Positions 28,335 through 36,649 of a stretch of 64,000 nt of DNA are shown here, one piece after another; within the stretch, counting starts at the first letter, position 1; every line of letters starts with the position of its first letter. A program made the position numbers and the translations under genes. This stretch comes from Sphingobacteriia bacterium 28-36-52. Lineage in GTDB: Bacteria > Bacteroidota > Bacteroidia > Chitinophagales > Chitinophagaceae. The stretch spans positions 120,618 through 184,617 of the forward strand of contig NCGN01000006.1 of the NCBI GenBank assembly GCA_002281575.1. Direction: 5' to 3'. Under the pieces are notes generated by a model. It did no database searches, was not told the origin of the DNA, and was given only the letters and a program-made list of their open reading frames with translations.

Positions 28335-29870
28335 ATGAGTTTATTCAGAAAGAAATCGCTTTCAGCGATGCTGGCCAATGCAGAAGATTCAACCAATGGT
28401 TTACAAAGAACACTTGGTGCAGGAAACTTAATTGCATTAGGTATCGGAGCCATTATTGGAGCCGGTTTGTTTGTTAGAACCGCTGCTGCTGCCGGACAAT
28501 CTGCAGGACCAGCTGTTACCATTTCGTTTATTATTGCCGCGATTGGTTGTGCTTTTGCTGGTCTTTGTTACGCAGAATTTGCAGCAATGATTCCAATTGC
28601 AGGTAGTGCATATGCTTACTCTTATGTTACACTAGGAGAATTGGTTGCGTGGATTATTGGATGGGCATTAATTATGGAATATGCATTGGGTGCAGCAACT
28701 GTATCTATTGCATGGAGTGAATACCTTAATAAATTATTTGGTGGGTCTATACCGTATGAATGGTGCCACTCCCCTTTCGAGAGTTTTACCGATTCAGCGG
28801 GCGTATTACATCAGGGAATGATTAATGCACCAGCATTATTGATATTGGGCCTAATTACTTTATTGTTGATTAAAGGAACCCAAGAGTCTGCAATCGTAAA
28901 TGCGGTAATCGTATTTATTAAAGTGGGTATTGTTCTTTTATTTATAGGAATAGGCTGGCAGTTTATAAAGCCTGAAAACCATACACCGTATTTAATTCCA
29001 GAAGGAACTGCAGCGGTGGTAGACAGCGCTGGAAAAGTAATTGCAGATTATTCCCCTTTCAATAAACACGGATGGGGTGGAGTACTAGGTGGTGCTGCTG
29101 TTGTGTTCTTTGCATTCATTGGCTTTGATGCCGTATCTACTGCTGCGCAAGAAGCTAAGAATCCTAAAAGAGATATGCCAATTGGTATTTTAGGTTCTTT
29201 AGTGGTATGTACTATTTTATACATTCTATTTGGACACGTATTAACAGGTGTGGCAAACTGGAAAGAATTTGTAGATCCTGAAAAAGGTCGTGAAGCTTCT
29301 GTAGCATATGCTATTTCTGCTTATATGACTGGCTATGGTTGGTTGGCACAAGCAGTAACCATTGCAATTTTAGCAGGTTTCTCTTCCGTTATTTTGGTAA
29401 TGTTAATGGGCCAGAGCCGTATCTTCTATTCAATGAGTAACGACGGATTAATTCCAAAAGCATTTGGAGATTTGCACCCTAAATTCCGTACCCCTTATAA
29501 AGCAAATATTATCTTGTTTGTATTTGTAGGATTATTCGCGGCATTTGTACCAGGTCATGTGGCCGGAGACTTAACTTCCTTCGGTACCTTATTCGCCTTC
29601 GTTTTGGTAAGCATTGGAGTTTGGGTATTAAGAGTAAAATCACCTGAATTAGAGCGTCCATTCAAAACGCCAATGGTTCCATTGGTATCTTCATTAGGCG
29701 TACTAGTTTGTACTTCAATGATTTTTGTACTAGACGCTACTACTTTAAAAGTGGCGTTTGGTTGGATGGCATTGGGCTTAGTAGTATACTTTGTTTACAG
29801 CAAGAAAAGAAGTAAACTTCAAAATCCGAGTGACATTATTCCTAAAGCTTCTGATTTTGAGAAGCACTAA
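28335..29870 (+). CDS. APC-superfamily amino acid permease
   Basis: A 511-residue transporter with about 12-14 membrane segments. The first helix carries the APC signature GIGAIIGAGLFV, and helix 6 has FFAFIGFDAVSTAAQEAKNP, which places it in the cationic-amino-acid-transporter-like (CAT/YfnA) branch. A soluble insertion lies around residues 130-150 and 210-230. Specificity is not certain. A strong terminator follows 22 bases after the stop, so it is probably a monocistronic gene. Confidence 0.9.
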   Translation: MSLFRKKSLSAMLANAEDSTNGLQRTLGAGNLIALGIGAIIGAGLFVRTAAAAGQSAGPAVTISFIIAAIGCAFAGLCYAEFAAMIPIAGSAYAYSYVTLGELVAWIIGWALIMEYALGAATVSIAWSEYLNKLFGGSIPYEWCHSPFESFTDSAGVLHQGMINAPALLILGLITLLLIKGTQESAIVNAVIVFIKVGIVLLFIGIGWQFIKPENHTPYLIPEGTAAVVDSAGKVIADYSPFNKHGWGGVLGGAAVVFFAFIGFDAVSTAAQEAKNPKRDMPIGILGSLVVCTILYILFGHVLTGVANWKEFVDPEKGREASVAYAISAYMTGYGWLAQAVTIAILAGFSSVILVMLMGQSRIFYSMSNDGLIPKAFGDLHPKFRTPYKANIILFVFVGLFAAFVPGHVAGDLTSFGTLFAFVLVSIGVWVLRVKSPELERPFKTPMVPLVSSLGVLVCTSMIFVLDATTLKVAFGWMALGLVVYFVYSKKRSKLQNPSDIIPKASDFEKH

Positions 29871-29892
29871 ATAATTGAACTTATTTTATATC

Positions 29893-29922
29893 AAAGCCCC
29901 GATGCAAATCGGGGCTTTTTTT
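29893..29922 (+). terminator. Intrinsic terminator after the amino-acid permease
   Basis: An 11-base perfect stem (AAAGCCCCGAT and its complement) with a four-base loop GCAA is followed by a T run reaching 29922. This is a textbook rho-independent terminator and ends the permease transcript just before the yebC promoter. Confidence 0.9.
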
Positions 29923-29925
29923 CAC

Positions 29926-29933
29926 TAATTTTG
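29926..29933 (+). promoter_or_regulatory. Bacteroidota-type -7 element upstream of yebC
   Basis: TAATTTTG matches TAnnTTTG exactly and lies 19 bases before the yebC ATG, directly after the preceding terminator. The region where a -33 TTG would fall is occupied by the terminator stem, and no TTG is present there. Confidence 0.5.
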
Positions 29934-29952
29934 CCAACCGAAAACAATTATT

Positions 29953-30675
29953 ATGGGAAGAATTTTTGAAGTACGTAAAGCAAGTATGTTTGCCCGCTGG
30001 GATAAAATGGCAAAAAATTTTACCCGAATTGGTAAAGAAATTGTGATTGCAGTAAAAGCATCAGGACCTGATGTTGCTACCAATCCTGCATTGAGAAGGT
30101 GTTTCCAAAATGCTAAAAGTGTTGGAATGCCCAAGGATCGCGTAGAAGCAGCAATTAAGCGTGCAATGGGTAAAGATACCAGCAACTATGAAGAAATATT
30201 GTACGAAGGATATGCCCCTCACGGTGTGGCATTATTGGTTGAAACGGCAACCGACAACCATGTAAGAACAGTAGCCAATGTAAAGAGCCATTTTAATAAG
30301 GGACATGGGGCTATGGGAACCAATGGAAGTGTAAGTTTCCAGTTCAAAAAAATGGGTGTATTCAAGCTTAAGGCAGAAGGCCAAGATTTAGAAGAAATGG
30401 AGTTAGATTTTATAGATCATGGCTTAGAAGAATTGGGAGAAAGTGAGGATGACAATGGCAACCCAATCATTGTGTTGCGTTGCGCTTTTGCAGATTTTGG
30501 TAAACTTCAAAAAGTATTAGAAGATAAAAATATTACCCCAATTAGTGCAGAATTAGAGTGGATTCCAACCAATACTGTTCCAGTTACAGACGAACAGGCC
30601 GAAGATGTTTCTAAACTAATTGAAAGATTGGAACAAGACGAAGACGTGAATAAAGTATTCCATAATATGGGATAA
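29953..30675 (+). CDS. YebC/PmpR family protein (TACO1 type)
   Basis: A 240-residue YebC/PmpR protein. Members bind DNA as regulators in some bacteria, and more recent work on the family points to relief of ribosome stalling at proline-rich stretches. Conserved blocks are [36 protein letters not shown] and [17 protein letters not shown] with the [10 protein letters not shown] segment. The usual family start is MAGHSKW, so the MGRIFEVRK start is the Bacteroidota variant. It is followed closely by the DCC-family gene. Confidence 0.92.
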   Translation: MGRIFEVRKASMFARWDKMAKNFTRIGKEIVIAVKASGPDVATNPALRRCFQNAKSVGMPKDRVEAAIKRAMGKDTSNYEEILYEGYAPHGVALLVETATDNHVRTVANVKSHFNKGHGAMGTNGSVSFQFKKMGVFKLKAEGQDLEEMELDFIDHGLEELGESEDDNGNPIIVLRCAFADFGKLQKVLEDKNITPISAELEWIPTNTVPVTDEQAEDVSKLIERLEQDEDVNKVFHNMG

Positions 30676-30693
30676 TTGATTGAACTTTATAAA

Positions 30694-31107
30694 ATGGAAA
30701 TTTCATCCAATACAAACCCCGTTATTTTATTTGACGGGGTTTGTAATTTATGCAATAGTAGTGTGCTATTTGTTATAAAACATGACCCGAGAAAGCAATT
30801 TCGTTTTGCTTCTATTCAAGGGGATTATGGCCAACAAGTATTAAAACAGTTTCATTTACCACCCAACTCGCTCAATTCATTCATTCTTTTAAAAGACAAT
30901 CAAATTTATACCCATTCAACAGGTGCATTAAAAGTTGCCAAAGAATTATCTGGGGCATGGCCATTGCTTTATGCATTCATCATAGTACCCCCATTTATTA
31001 GAAATGCAGTATACCAATTCATTGCCAATAATCGATACAAGTGGTTTGGTAAAAAAGAGCAATGTATGGTTCCAAGCCCAGCATTAAAAGAGTTATTTTA
31101 TAGCTAA
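30694..31107 (+). CDS. DCC-family thiol-disulfide oxidoreductase-like protein (DUF393)
   Basis: About 137 residues. The DxxCxxC signature that names the family is seen as FDGVCNLCNSS near the N-terminus, followed by the FASIQGDYGQQVL block and the C-terminal WFGKKEQCMVPSP. A thioredoxin-like redox role is assumed for the family but has little direct proof. The ATG at 30694 is preferred over a TTG touching the yebC stop (30676), which would add six poorly conserved residues. It probably shares the yebC promoter. Confidence 0.88.
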   Translation: MEISSNTNPVILFDGVCNLCNSSVLFVIKHDPRKQFRFASIQGDYGQQVLKQFHLPPNSLNSFILLKDNQIYTHSTGALKVAKELSGAWPLLYAFIIVPPFIRNAVYQFIANNRYKWFGKKEQCMVPSPALKELFYS

Positions 31108-31111
31108 TACC

Positions 31112-31840
31112 CTAGTTAGCCAAGTATTCTACTTTAAGGGTAATAGAAGCTGTTTTTTCTTTTGAAGTAGTATTGAAAGAACCACCGTAACTGTAATCTT
31201 CATTGTCGTTCTTACCCGTAATTTGGAAAACGCCCATATTGGCTTTTTTTAGTGAACCTAAATTGACTGCAGAACTTTTTGCAATGGTTTCAGCGCGCAA
31301 CTTAGCATCTTCAGCAGCTTTTGCTAATAAGTCAATTTTTAACTCGTTTAATCGACTATAATAATAACTTGGTTTATTAGAATTAAATTCAATCCCTTTT
31401 TGTAAAAGCTCGGTAACTTCTCTGGAAACTTTTTCAACCAATTTAATTTCTCTAGAATCTACTTTAACACCGCCAGTAAGCGTGTACCCGCTAAACACCG
31501 ATTTTGATGTGCCGTTTGGACCATTTTCATAGTTGAAATTTTTAACTACATCTACTGCCAAAAAAACCATACTAGAATCGGGAATACCTTTCTCTTTTAA
31601 ATAAGCTTTAATAATTGCCTCGTCCGATTTTATTTGGGTATACGCTTCTTTTAAATCATAGCCCGATCTACTGTATTGCCCTTTCCAAACAATTTGGTCG
31701 CTAATAAAATCTTTCTCAGCTAAACCAGTAACTATAATGGTTTCAGTACTAATAAATTTATACTTATACGCATTCCCTAAAATAAATGCAGCAATTAATA
31801 CTGAAAGGGCTATTACAATTGAACCAGCAGGAGTTTTCAT
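31112..31840 (-). CDS. SIMPL-domain protein
   Basis: A 242-residue protein with an N-terminal membrane anchor or signal (hydrophobic residues 7-23) and a SIMPL (DUF541) domain. Features seen are the VTGLAEKDFISDQIVWKG strand, VFSGYTLTGGVKV and the helix with LLAKAAEDAKLRAETIAKS, ending in the SITLKVEYL strand. SIMPL proteins are periplasmic or surface proteins; E. coli YggE is linked to oxidative stress, but no activity is established. It follows the E1 gene by 10 bases and converges on the DCC gene. Confidence 0.85.
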   Translation of the reverse strand: MKTPAGSIVIALSVLIAAFILGNAYKYKFISTETIIVTGLAEKDFISDQIVWKGQYSRSGYDLKEAYTQIKSDEAIIKAYLKEKGIPDSSMVFLAVDVVKNFNYENGPNGTSKSVFSGYTLTGGVKVDSREIKLVEKVSREVTELLQKGIEFNSNKPSYYYSRLNELKIDLLAKAAEDAKLRAETIAKSSAVNLGSLKKANMGVFQITGKNDNEDYSYGGSFNTTSKEKTASITLKVEYLAN

Positions 31841-31850
31841 ATTTGATTTT

Positions 31851-34241
31851 TTATTCGCTCATCATTTCGTGAACAACCCTAATGATGTCTTCGGCATTTG
31901 GTTTACTAAAATAATCTCCATCACTTCCATAACTAGGTCTATGCGCTTGGGCTGTAAGTGTTCTAGGGCTTACATCCAACCACTGAAAAGCTTTTTGACC
32001 TTCAATTACTTGGTTGTACATATATGCAGCTGCACCACCAGGAACGTCTTCATCAACAAATAAGATTCTATTGGTTTTCTTTAAAGAATCTACTATTAAA
32101 TGATTAATATCGAATGGCAACAAAGTTTGCACATCTATGACTTCGCAATTGATTCCCTCATTGGCTAAACGCTCTACTGCATCTTGAATAATTCTTAACG
32201 TAGAACCATAAGAAACAATGGTTAAATCGTCGCCCGCTGTTAGTACTTCAGGAATACCCAAAGGAACCGTGTATTCCAATAAATTGGCAGGCATTTTTTC
32301 TTTTAATCTATACCCATTTAAACACTCAATCACCAATGCAGGATCATTAGAAGATAAAAGCGTATTGTACATTCCTACTGCTTGTACCATATTTCTAGGT
32401 ACACAAACATACATTCCTCTTAAGGCATTGATAATCATTCCCAATGGTGATCCACTATGCCAAATGCCTTCTAATCTATGCCCTCTGGTTCTAATAATCA
32501 CCGGGCAGCACTGTTGACCCTTTGTTCTAAAATGAGTAGTAGCTACATCATCACTCAATACTTGTAAACCATACAATAAATAGTCTAAATATTGAATTTC
32601 TGCTATAGGTCTTAATCCTCTCAAAGCCATACCCACAGCCTGCCCCATGATGGTTAACTCACGAATACCGGTATCAAAAATTCGGTCTCTACCATGCTTT
32701 TCTTGTAAACCAGCAAAGCCCTGATTTACATCGCCAATATAACCCACATCTTCTCCAAAAGCATACACTTTGTGGTTCTGAGTAAACAGTGCATCAAAAT
32801 ATTTATTCAACACTTCAAAACCATTCACTAAAGGGGCATCAAAAGAAATCAATGGTTTAATTTCTTGAATCTTTAAAGCACTCTTTGCCGTTTGGTTGTA
32901 TAAGTGAGAATTGTATAATTCCTTGTTTAAGTTTAATAACTCTTGGTAATACAATTGAACATCCTGGGTAGAAGGTGATGCTGGAGCCATTTCAATAGCT
33001 AAAGACAATGTTCTTAAAACATCTCTTCTTAAAGGCTCTTTGTTTTGAATTAAGTCATTGGCCATTTTTTGTAAACTATTGTATTTATCCATATCGTTTA
33101 CCACCAACTCTTTTAATAAAGTGGCCGCATTATCTGCTTGTTCCTTTATTGGGTTAATGTATTTCTCCCAAGCGCGCAACCTACTTTCTCTTACATGCTC
33201 TTTTGCAGCAGACTCCAAATCAGCTAATTCTTCTTCGTTGCTCAATTGATTTTCGAGCATCCACTCTTTCATTTTTTTAATGCAATCCCAATCTTTTTCC
33301 CAAGCCAATCGTTCTGGTGATTTATATCGCTCGTGGCTACCACTAGTAGAATGACCTTGTGGCTGGGTAACTTCTTCAACGTGAAAAAGTACAGGAACAT
33401 GGGTGTCTCTTATTCTTTGGATACCTTCTTCAAAAGCCTGACACAGTCCTGCATAATCCCAGGCCTTCAATTTGTAGATTCTTATACCATTGGTATCTTC
33501 CATTTTTTCAAGCCCTTTCAACGCATCTGAGATAGACCCCTTGGTAGTTTGGAAATTTTTAGGCACTGAAATACCATATCCATCATCCCATACAAAAACG
33601 GCCAATGGCACTTGCAATACCCCAGCAGCATTCATGGTTTCCCAAAAATGTCCTTCACTGGTACTAGCATCGCCAATAGTACAAAAACAAACTTCGTTTC
33701 CGTTATGACTTAAATTGTCTAATTCTCTTAAGTGAATACTTTGTCTAAAACATTTTGATGCAAATGCAAGCCCTAATGCTCTTGGCATTTGAGATGCAGT
33801 AGGCGCCATATCTGCAGATATATTTTTACGATTGGCCAAGTCTAACCAATTTCCATTATCATCTACCAACTTAGTAGCAAAATGGGCATTCATTTGTCTA
33901 CCCGCACTAAATGGATCATTCTTAACATCAGGGTCTGCATACAATTGAGCAAAGTACTGTTCTACACTAGAAAGTCCAGCAGCAAACATGAATGTTTGGT
34001 CTCGGTAATAGCCGCTTCTAAAATCGCCTGGCTGAAAAAACTTAGCCATAGCCAATTGAGCAACTTCTTTACCATCTCCAAAAATGCCAAATTTGGCTTT
34101 TCCGGTAAGCACTTCTCTTCTACCTAATAAGCTTACTTCTCTGCTTATTATAGCAGTTTTATAATCTTCTAGGATGGTATTTCTAAAACCTTCAAAAGAC
34201 AACATATCGTCTTTGTATTGTAATGAAGCAGTTGATTCCAT
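31851..34241 (-). CDS. 2-oxoacid dehydrogenase E1, fused alpha and beta subunits
   Basis: A thiamine-diphosphate E1 component that decarboxylates a 2-oxoacid and passes the acyl group to a lipoyl E2. The 796 residues join an alpha-like half (about 1-400, with the TPP-binding GDASTSEGHFWETMNAAG and VWDDGYGISVP) and a beta-like half (about 465-796, with YAFGEDVGYIGDVNQGF, RIFDTGIRELTIMG and FVDEDVPGGAAAYM). The fusion is common in Bacteroidota and is usually assigned to branched-chain 2-oxoacids, but pyruvate is possible. The usual Asn of the TPP motif reads as Asp in VWDDGYG. No E2 or E3 gene is adjacent. Confidence 0.93.
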   Translation of the reverse strand: MESTASLQYKDDMLSFEGFRNTILEDYKTAIISREVSLLGRREVLTGKAKFGIFGDGKEVAQLAMAKFFQPGDFRSGYYRDQTFMFAAGLSSVEQYFAQLYADPDVKNDPFSAGRQMNAHFATKLVDDNGNWLDLANRKNISADMAPTASQMPRALGLAFASKCFRQSIHLRELDNLSHNGNEVCFCTIGDASTSEGHFWETMNAAGVLQVPLAVFVWDDGYGISVPKNFQTTKGSISDALKGLEKMEDTNGIRIYKLKAWDYAGLCQAFEEGIQRIRDTHVPVLFHVEEVTQPQGHSTSGSHERYKSPERLAWEKDWDCIKKMKEWMLENQLSNEEELADLESAAKEHVRESRLRAWEKYINPIKEQADNAATLLKELVVNDMDKYNSLQKMANDLIQNKEPLRRDVLRTLSLAIEMAPASPSTQDVQLYYQELLNLNKELYNSHLYNQTAKSALKIQEIKPLISFDAPLVNGFEVLNKYFDALFTQNHKVYAFGEDVGYIGDVNQGFAGLQEKHGRDRIFDTGIRELTIMGQAVGMALRGLRPIAEIQYLDYLLYGLQVLSDDVATTHFRTKGQQCCPVIIRTRGHRLEGIWHSGSPLGMIINALRGMYVCVPRNMVQAVGMYNTLLSSNDPALVIECLNGYRLKEKMPANLLEYTVPLGIPEVLTAGDDLTIVSYGSTLRIIQDAVERLANEGINCEVIDVQTLLPFDINHLIVDSLKKTNRILFVDEDVPGGAAAYMYNQVIEGQKAFQWLDVSPRTLTAQAHRPSYGSDGDYFSKPNAEDIIRVVHEMMSE

Positions 34242-34245
34242 AAAA

Positions 34246-34279
34246 CAAAAATAACATTAGGAACGGAATAGACTAACAA
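34246..34279 (-). promoter_or_regulatory. Promoter of the E1 gene, possibly leaderless
   Basis: On the minus strand TATTTTTG at 34253-34246 is an exact TAnnTTTG box, with a TTG at 34279-34277 separated by 23 bases, inside the accepted 17-23 range. The G of the -7 box is only five bases from the ATG at 34241, so transcription would begin at or next to the start codon, leaving little or no leader for ribosome binding. Confidence 0.45.
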
Positions 34280-34372
34280 TAATTAGTTTAATTGGAAATT
34301 AACGGGTTAATAACTGTTAAGATAAACTTTAAGCATTCAATTTTAGTACTTTTACCCTCTAAATTTAAGCGA

Positions 34373-34747
34373 ATGAAATTTTTATTGGTCCTTATTGCAT
34401 TTTTGGGTATTTCTATAGGTGCAATTGCGCAAGATAATGGGGCAAAAGTGTCTATTAAAAACGAAACCTATAATATGGGTAAAGTCACTTATGGCAAACC
34501 TGTAGAATATTGGGTAGAAGTAACCAATACCAGTAAAGAAACCCTAAAATTGGAAGGCGTTAGAGCTGGCTGTGGTTGCACCACTCCAGACTTTACTCCA
34601 AATCAACAATTTAAACCAGGAGAAACAGTTAAGATTAAAATCCAGTTTAATGGATCTGTATTGGGCAAGTTCACCCGTTTTACAGATATTATTATATCAG
34701 GAGGCTTGGTTAAACAAACTAGCTTTACAGGAGAAGGCGTTCACTAA
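34373..34747 (+). CDS. Exported DUF1573 protein, first of a pair
   Basis: About 124 residues starting at the ATG at 34373, which places the signal peptide MKFLLVLIAFLGISIGAIAQ at the N-terminus; the longer frame from 34292 adds 27 residues with no signal character. The mature part is a single DUF1573 immunoglobulin-like domain (ASH-related) with the hallmark RAGCGCTTPDFT and the strands TVKIKIQFNGSVLGKFTR. Members are exported, often many copies per genome in Bacteroidota; function unknown. The second copy begins 31 bases later. Confidence 0.85.
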   Translation: MKFLLVLIAFLGISIGAIAQDNGAKVSIKNETYNMGKVTYGKPVEYWVEVTNTSKETLKLEGVRAGCGCTTPDFTPNQQFKPGETVKIKIQFNGSVLGKFTRFTDIIISGGLVKQTSFTGEGVH

Positions 34748-34778
34748 TTATTCTACTCACTTAAGAAAACAAAAACAT

Positions 34779-35150
34779 ATGAAATTATTTTTTTTATCGC
34801 TGTTACTACTTGCAGGATTAACCAGTTTTGCACAAAACGATATCAAGTTTAACAAAACCACCCATCAATTTGGTAAAATAAAAAAAGGGGTGCCGGCAAC
34901 TTTTGTGTTTACGTACACCAATAATGCTGCAAAGCCTGTTGTTATTGAGTTTGCGAACGCTGAGTGCGGGTGTACTAAACCTGTTTACAGCCAAGCCCCT
35001 ACTCCAAAAGGTAAAACCAGTACCCTTAAAGTTACTTACAATGCAGAAGCAGTGGGTGTGTTTAAAAAGCGTGTAGATGTTAAGTTTGCCCACTCTAATC
35101 AACCCTACATTTTAACCATTGAAGGCGAAGTAGTTGAAGCAAAAAAATAA
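34779..35150 (+). CDS. Exported DUF1573 protein, second of a pair
   Basis: About 123 residues from the ATG at 34779. The signal peptide is MKLFFLSLLLLAGLTSFAQ, followed by one DUF1573 domain with NAECGCTKPVYS and TLKVTYNAEAVGVFKKRV. It has the same layout as the preceding gene (Gly-Lys strand, CGC turn, C-terminal strand) but has diverged strongly, so this looks like an old tandem duplication. An ORF extending upstream to 34572 overlaps the first gene and is not a credible start. Confidence 0.85.
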   Translation: MKLFFLSLLLLAGLTSFAQNDIKFNKTTHQFGKIKKGVPATFVFTYTNNAAKPVVIEFANAECGCTKPVYSQAPTPKGKTSTLKVTYNAEAVGVFKKRVDVKFAHSNQPYILTIEGEVVEAKK

Positions 35151-35184
35151 GCTTCTATATTCAGCACCTATTTTAATTTAAGCT

Positions 35185-36381
35185 ATGTTAACCATTAGTA
35201 ACAGAGGCAACGCTATGCCTTCTTCACCCATTAGAAAATTGGTTCCCTTTGCAGAAGCTGCTAAAAAAAGAGGTACCAAAGTATATCATTTAAATATTGG
35301 CCAACCAGATATTGAAACCCCTAAAATGGTATTGGATGCCGTAAGAAACAGTGATTTTAAAGTACTAGAATATAGTCATAGCGCTGGCAATGAAAGTTAT
35401 AGGAAGAAATTAGTACACTATTATGCATCTGTTGGCATACAAGTAAATCACCAACAAATCATCATTACAACAGGTGGTAGTGAAGCCATACAATTTGGCT
35501 TTATGGCTTGTTTAGATGCGGGCGATGAAGTAATTATTCCTGAACCGTTCTATGCCAATTACAATGGATTTGCAGTAGCTGCAGGTGTTCATGTTGTACC
35601 AGTCACTTCTTCAATTGCAAATGGTTTTGCCTTGCCGCCAATTGCAGACTTGGAAGCAAAAATTACTGCTAAAACAAAAGCGATTGTAATCTGCAATCCC
35701 AACAACCCTACTGGCTATTTATACAGCATGGCCGAGATGGAACAGTTGAAAGCCTTGATTTTGAAATACAATTTGTATTTATTCTCAGATGAAGCTTATA
35801 GAGAGTTTTGTTATGAAGGAGAACAGGTAAGTGCCATGCATTTAACAGGCGTAGACGAGCATGTGATTATTATGGATACCATTAGTAAAAGGTACAGTGC
35901 TTGTGGCGGAAGAATCGGCGCCCTTGTTACCAAAAACCAACAGGTTTTAGATGCGGTAATGAAATTTGCACAAGCGCGATTAAGTCCACCCAGCTTTGCC
36001 CAAATAGCTGGAGAAGCTGCAATTGATTTGCCTGCAGATTATTTTAATACCACAAAGGCAGAGTATAAAAAAAGAAGAGACCTTATTGTAAAGCGATTAA
36101 ACGAAATGGACGGGGTATTTTGTCCAAATCCAGGAGGTGCATTTTATGCAATGGCTCAATTACCCATTGACGACTCCGATATTTTTTGTCAGTGGTTATT
36201 AGAGGAATTTAGCTATGAAGGTAAAACAGTAATGTTGGCACCAGCAACTGGGTTTTATGGCACACCAGGGCTAGGAAAGAAAGAAGTAAGATTAGCTTAT
36301 GTATTAAATATCAATGACATAGAAAGCGCAATGGATTGCTTGGCACAAGCATTAAAAGCATATCCAGCTAGAACATTTTAG
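35185..36381 (+). CDS. PLP-dependent aminotransferase, class I/II
   Basis: A 398-residue fold-type I aminotransferase. Seen are HLNIGQPDIETP near the N-terminus, the cofactor-binding TTGGSEAIQFGF, NPNNPTGYLYS, SDEAYREF and the Schiff-base lysine in DTISKRYSACGGRIG, with the C-terminal arginine in VRLAYVLN. It resembles the aspartate/aromatic aminotransferase group, but the amino donor cannot be fixed. It starts 34 bases after the second DUF1573 gene with no obvious promoter between them. Confidence 0.9.
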   Translation: MLTISNRGNAMPSSPIRKLVPFAEAAKKRGTKVYHLNIGQPDIETPKMVLDAVRNSDFKVLEYSHSAGNESYRKKLVHYYASVGIQVNHQQIIITTGGSEAIQFGFMACLDAGDEVIIPEPFYANYNGFAVAAGVHVVPVTSSIANGFALPPIADLEAKITAKTKAIVICNPNNPTGYLYSMAEMEQLKALILKYNLYLFSDEAYREFCYEGEQVSAMHLTGVDEHVIIMDTISKRYSACGGRIGALVTKNQQVLDAVMKFAQARLSPPSFAQIAGEAAIDLPADYFNTTKAEYKKRRDLIVKRLNEMDGVFCPNPGGAFYAMAQLPIDDSDIFCQWLLEEFSYEGKTVMLAPATGFYGTPGLGKKEVRLAYVLNINDIESAMDCLAQALKAYPARTF

Positions 36382-36510
36382 ATATATTTAAATTTGTAAT
36401 ATTATCAAATTGTAAATTTTACACCATTTTTTACAAAAAAACTTATAAAAAATACAAATTAACATTTTTTATATTTGATTTATTGACCAAATACTTGTAG
36501 TTTAGCAGTA

Positions 36511-36587
36511 TCAAATTATTACGAACGATCTCTATAATGGCAAGCAATCGAAAAACCCCTCGTTTCTACGAGGGGTTTATTTTTTTC
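36511..36587 (+). ncRNA. Candidate small RNA or leader RNA (promoter-like boxes plus terminator)
   Basis: A TTG at 36475-36477 is followed after 20 bases by TAGTTTAG at 36498-36505, one mismatch from the Bacteroidota -7 box. The predicted transcript starts near 36511 and ends about 75 bases later at the terminator below. A 26-codon frame from the ATG at 36537 runs through the hairpin but has no coding character. It could be a free small RNA, or an attenuated leader of the DUF5723 gene. The remaining 36382-36480 stretch is very AT-rich and shows nothing else. Confidence 0.3.
36553..36587 (+). terminator. Intrinsic terminator between aminotransferase and DUF5723 genes
   Basis: A 10-base perfect stem (AAACCCCTCG and its complement) with the loop TTTCTA is followed by a T-rich tract (TTTATTTTTTT). 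It lies about 170 bases after the aminotransferase stop and about 60 bases before the DUF5723 start, so it may end either the aminotransferase transcript or a separate short RNA. Confidence 0.88.
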
Positions 36588-36649
36588 TACAGCCCAAGCT
36601 GCACATGGAATATTTAAATAGTCTATGCGTTATTAGGATTGTGAAACCA

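Noticed and set aside
31090..31120. Weak inverted repeat between the DCC and SIMPL genes
   Set aside because: Only a five-base stem (GCTAA/TTAGC) with no T run, too weak for a terminator call.
34347..34354. TACTTTTA upstream of the first DUF1573 gene
   Set aside because: One mismatch in the most conserved G of the -7 box and no -33 TTG; not strong enough to list.
34572..34778. Upstream extension of the second DUF1573 gene
   Set aside because: The extension overlaps the first DUF1573 gene in another frame; the signal peptide starts at 34779.
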